Origin: an uncultured bacterium
GTDB lineage: Bacteria > Verrucomicrobiota > Kiritimatiellia > RFP12 > UBA1067
Length of the DNA: 15,792 nt
Assembly (NCBI GenBank): GCA_902779075.1
Contig: CACZAK010000153.1
Coordinates: 1-15,792, forward strand
Reading direction: 5' to 3'
In this document: piece after piece, positions 14,305-15,792 of the stretch
How the letters are laid out: every line of letters starts with the position of its first letter
Position numbering within the stretch: position 1 is the stretch's first letter
Made by a program: the position numbers and the translations under genes
The notes under the pieces: generated by a model
Told to the model about the DNA's origin: nothing
Databases searched by the model: none
What the model saw: the letters and a program-made list of their open reading frames with translations, nothing else

Positions 14305-14732
14305 GTCCAGTTTGGTTGTGGATGTACGCAGGCGCGTTCCTCATGTTGGCGGAACTCGCCTCGCCTGGGTTCGTGGTGTTTTTCTTCGGACTCGCGGCGG
14401 CGACGGTTTCAGTGCTGAAGTACGTGTTCCCGTCGATGCCGCTGTGGGGACAGCTCGCCGCGTTCTCCTTCCTCTCAATCCTCTACCTACTGGTGCTACG
14501 CGGATTCTTGAAGCGGGTCTTCGTGGGGGAGAAGCAGGAATCGCCGTCCGTCAGCAACGAGTTCGTCGGTCGCGTGGGCCGCGTGGTGGAGGTCGTGCGG
14601 CCTGACGTGCCGGGGCGTATTCTTCTCGGTGACGCGGAGTGGAGCGCGCGGTCTGACAGTCGCATTGAACCGGGTACGGAAGTGCGGGTGGTGGCGCAGG
14701 AGAACCTCACGCTCCGCGTCGAGCCTATCTGA
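14292..14732 (+). CDS. NfeD-like membrane protein
   Basis: A 146-residue protein of the short NfeD family. The N-terminal half has two or three membrane segments: 'VWLWMYAGAFLMLAELA', 'GFVVFFFGLAAATVSVL', and 'LAAFSFLSILYLLVLRGFL'. The C-terminal half is a soluble OB-fold-like domain: 'GRVGRVVEVVRPDVPGRILL', 'GDAEWSARSDSRIEPGTEVR' and 'VVAQENLTLRVEPI'. NfeD proteins usually pair with SPFH/stomatin-like membrane scaffolds. No SPFH gene is visible here. The ATG overlaps the carboxyltransferase gene end by 13 nt, implying translational coupling. It is convergent with galU, only 6 bp apart, leaving no room for a terminator. Confidence 0.82.
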   Translation: MDFLSPVWLWMYAGAFLMLAELASPGFVVFFFGLAAATVSVLKYVFPSMPLWGQLAAFSFLSILYLLVLRGFLKRVFVGEKQESPSVSNEFVGRVGRVVEVVRPDVPGRILLGDAEWSARSDSRIEPGTEVRVVAQENLTLRVEPI

Positions 14733-14738
14733 CCGCAC

Positions 14739-15479
14739 CTAAGCGAACGCCTGGAGCGTTTCGAGGTAGCCCTGCGGGTTGCCGATGTCGTGTCGGCGGC
14801 CAGGATAGCGGTAACCGTAGACTGGACGTGCGGCGAGCAGGCGACGGATGGAGTCTGTTAGTTGGATTTCGCCGCCGTGTCCCGGCGTCTGAGACGCGAG
14901 AAGGGCGAAGATGTCGGGATGGAGCAGGTAGCGCCCCGCGATCGCCAGGTCGGACGGGGCGTTTTCAGGCTGGGGTTTCTCCACGAGGTCGGTGAGTTTC
15001 AGCACGCGGTCGTCCTCGGCCGTGCCCGCGACGATGCCGTAGCGCGAGATGCGTTCGCGTGGCACGCGCTCAAGCCCCACCACCGACGCGCCGTCGTGGG
15101 CGCGCGAGATGGCGGCCATGGCGGCTGAGGGCGCCTCGCCCGAAACGAGCGCGTCGCCGAGCAGTACGAGTACGGGTTCCGTCTCGCCTGTAAGGACTTC
15201 CGCCGCTTGCAGCACGGCGTGGCCGAGTCCCTTCTGTTCGGTCTGGTACGCCCAGCGGATGCGGGCGGCGAGGTCGGGGTCGCCGTCGAAGTAGCGTTTG
15301 ATGATTTCCTTTTCGGGCGAGGTGACGATCACCACCTCGTCGGCGCCGGCGGCGAGCGCCTCCTCGACGATGAGCTGGATGGCGGGTTTGGACCCGACGG
15401 GCAGCATTTCCTTGGGGACGACGCGCGTGACGGGCAGGAAACGGGTGCCATGTCCGGCGGCTGGAATGAGTGCTTTCAT
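14739..15479 (-). CDS. galU: UTP--glucose-1-phosphate uridylyltransferase (GalU-type nucleotidyltransferase)
   Basis: A 246-residue sugar nucleotidyltransferase that makes UDP-glucose, the donor for surface polysaccharides and glycolipids. It opens with the signature 'MKALIPAAGHGTRFLPVTRV', then 'VPKEMLPVGSKPAIQLIVEE', the GalU-type 'AYQTEQKGLGHAVLQA', the metal and sugar-phosphate region 'VLVLLGDALV', 'LVEKPQPENAPSDLAIAGRY', and 'GEIQLTDSIRRLL'. The nucleotide-binding loop has GHGTRF where GalU usually has GLGTRF. At 246 residues it is shorter than typical GalU (about 290-300) but contains all main motifs. AAGGAGG lies 8 nt upstream of the ATG. The gene is 21 nt downstream of another minus-strand gene and is probably in the same operon. 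Confidence 0.9.
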   Translation of the reverse strand: MKALIPAAGHGTRFLPVTRVVPKEMLPVGSKPAIQLIVEEALAAGADEVVIVTSPEKEIIKRYFDGDPDLAARIRWAYQTEQKGLGHAVLQAAEVLTGETEPVLVLLGDALVSGEAPSAAMAAISRAHDGASVVGLERVPRERISRYGIVAGTAEDDRVLKLTDLVEKPQPENAPSDLAIAGRYLLHPDIFALLASQTPGHGGEIQLTDSIRRLLAARPVYGYRYPGRRHDIGNPQGYLETLQAFA

Positions 15480-15487
15480 GTGCGTTT

Positions 15488-15494
15488 CCTCCTT
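15488..15494 (-). promoter_or_regulatory. Shine-Dalgarno AAGGAGG of galU
   Basis: A near-perfect AAGGAGG on the minus strand, 8 nt before the ATG at 15479. It is the best ribosome-binding site in the window and fits a gene internal to an operon. Confidence 0.85.
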
Positions 15495-15500
15495 GCGTTA

Positions 15501-15792
15501 TTAGAGGTCTTTCGCGTTGATCATGATCTCGTTGCCGATGCGGTTGGCGGCGTCGCCGTATTTCTCGTTGCCGAAGTTCTTTTCCAGCGGATTGAACATG
15601 TAGTCGAGAACGTCCGTGATCCAGGCCCGCTCGTCCTCGTCCTCCGGCATGTGTTCGAGGATCCACGCCATGTTGTCAATCATCTTGTTGAGGCCGGCGC
15701 CGTCGAGGACTTTTCCCGCCACGAGACGGTCCGCAAGCTCGGGATATTTCGTCCTGAGCTTGTTCTCGGCCCACTTGATGGCGCTCTCCTGC
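15501..15792 (-). CDS. hypothetical protein, 3' part, cut by window edge
   Basis: The frame is open from the window edge to a TAA at 15503-15501 (about 96 residues visible). I do not recognise the family. The visible part is helical-looking and charged: 'AIKWAENKLRTKYPELADRL', 'NKMIDNMAWILEHMPEDEDE', then 'AWITDVLDYMFNPLEKNFG' and a C terminus 'GNEIMINAKDL'. There is no signal peptide, membrane segment or metal motif in the visible part. The GTG at 15722 is in frame, but codons upstream of it ('ESAIKWAENKLRTKYPEL') look equally coding, so the true start is probably beyond the window. It lies 21 nt upstream of galU, so the two are likely co-transcribed. Confidence 0.65.
   Translation of the reverse strand, partial: QESAIKWAENKLRTKYPELADRLVAGKVLDGAGLNKMIDNMAWILEHMPEDEDERAWITDVLDYMFNPLEKNFGNEKYGDAANRIGNEIMINAKDL

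Overview
The window is a GC-rich bacterial chromosome segment, most likely from the PVC superphylum, and within it the Verrucomicrobiota/Kiritimatiellota/Lentisphaerota side. The strongest taxonomic sign is a 51-residue basic protein at 4936-5091 (minus strand) that matches my memory of the PVC-restricted 'small basic protein' family. A very large BspA-like leucine-rich-repeat protein suggests a host-associated, possibly gut, lineage. No phage, transposase, CRISPR array or integrase is visible.

Layout. 2-4747: 3' part of a giant BspA-type LRR surface protein, cut by the window edge. 4748-5230: a terminator, the small basic protein gene (minus strand) and divergent promoters. 5231-6385: a D,D-carboxypeptidase with a signal peptide and a Lys/Pro/Ala linker. 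6408-7844 (minus): dnaX, divergent from a Gfo/Idh/MocA oxidoreductase (7902-8879) that is followed closely by a Wzz-like chain-length protein (8898-10100). 10130-12183: a tight plus-strand run of a broken purC, a small Fis-type HTH protein, ybaB and recR. 12228-12304 (minus): tRNA-His with its own promoter and terminator. 12439-14732: a biotin-dependent carboxyltransferase (PycB/OadA type) overlapping an NfeD-like membrane protein. 14739-15792 (minus): a galU-type UTP-glucose-1-phosphate uridylyltransferase behind an unrecognised gene that runs off the window.

Function. Most genes are housekeeping: replication and repair (dnaX, ybaB, recR), cell wall (D,D-carboxypeptidase), purine synthesis (purC), C3/C4 metabolism (carboxyltransferase), and precursors or assembly of surface polysaccharide (Gfo/Idh, Wzz-like, GalU). 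The Wzz-like and GalU genes are unlinked, so a shared polysaccharide pathway is only an inference.

I do not see a clear new multi-gene system. The most unusual items are: (a) purC missing an internal block and changing frame; (b) a protein that looks like the C-terminal stub of a sigma-54 activator, without its ATPase core, between purC and ybaB; (c) a 61-bp two-hairpin palindrome inside the carboxyltransferase linker, with a related hairpin inside the dnaX linker; (d) a recurring TGnTATAMT extended -10 box placed so that several genes would give leaderless or nearly leaderless mRNAs.
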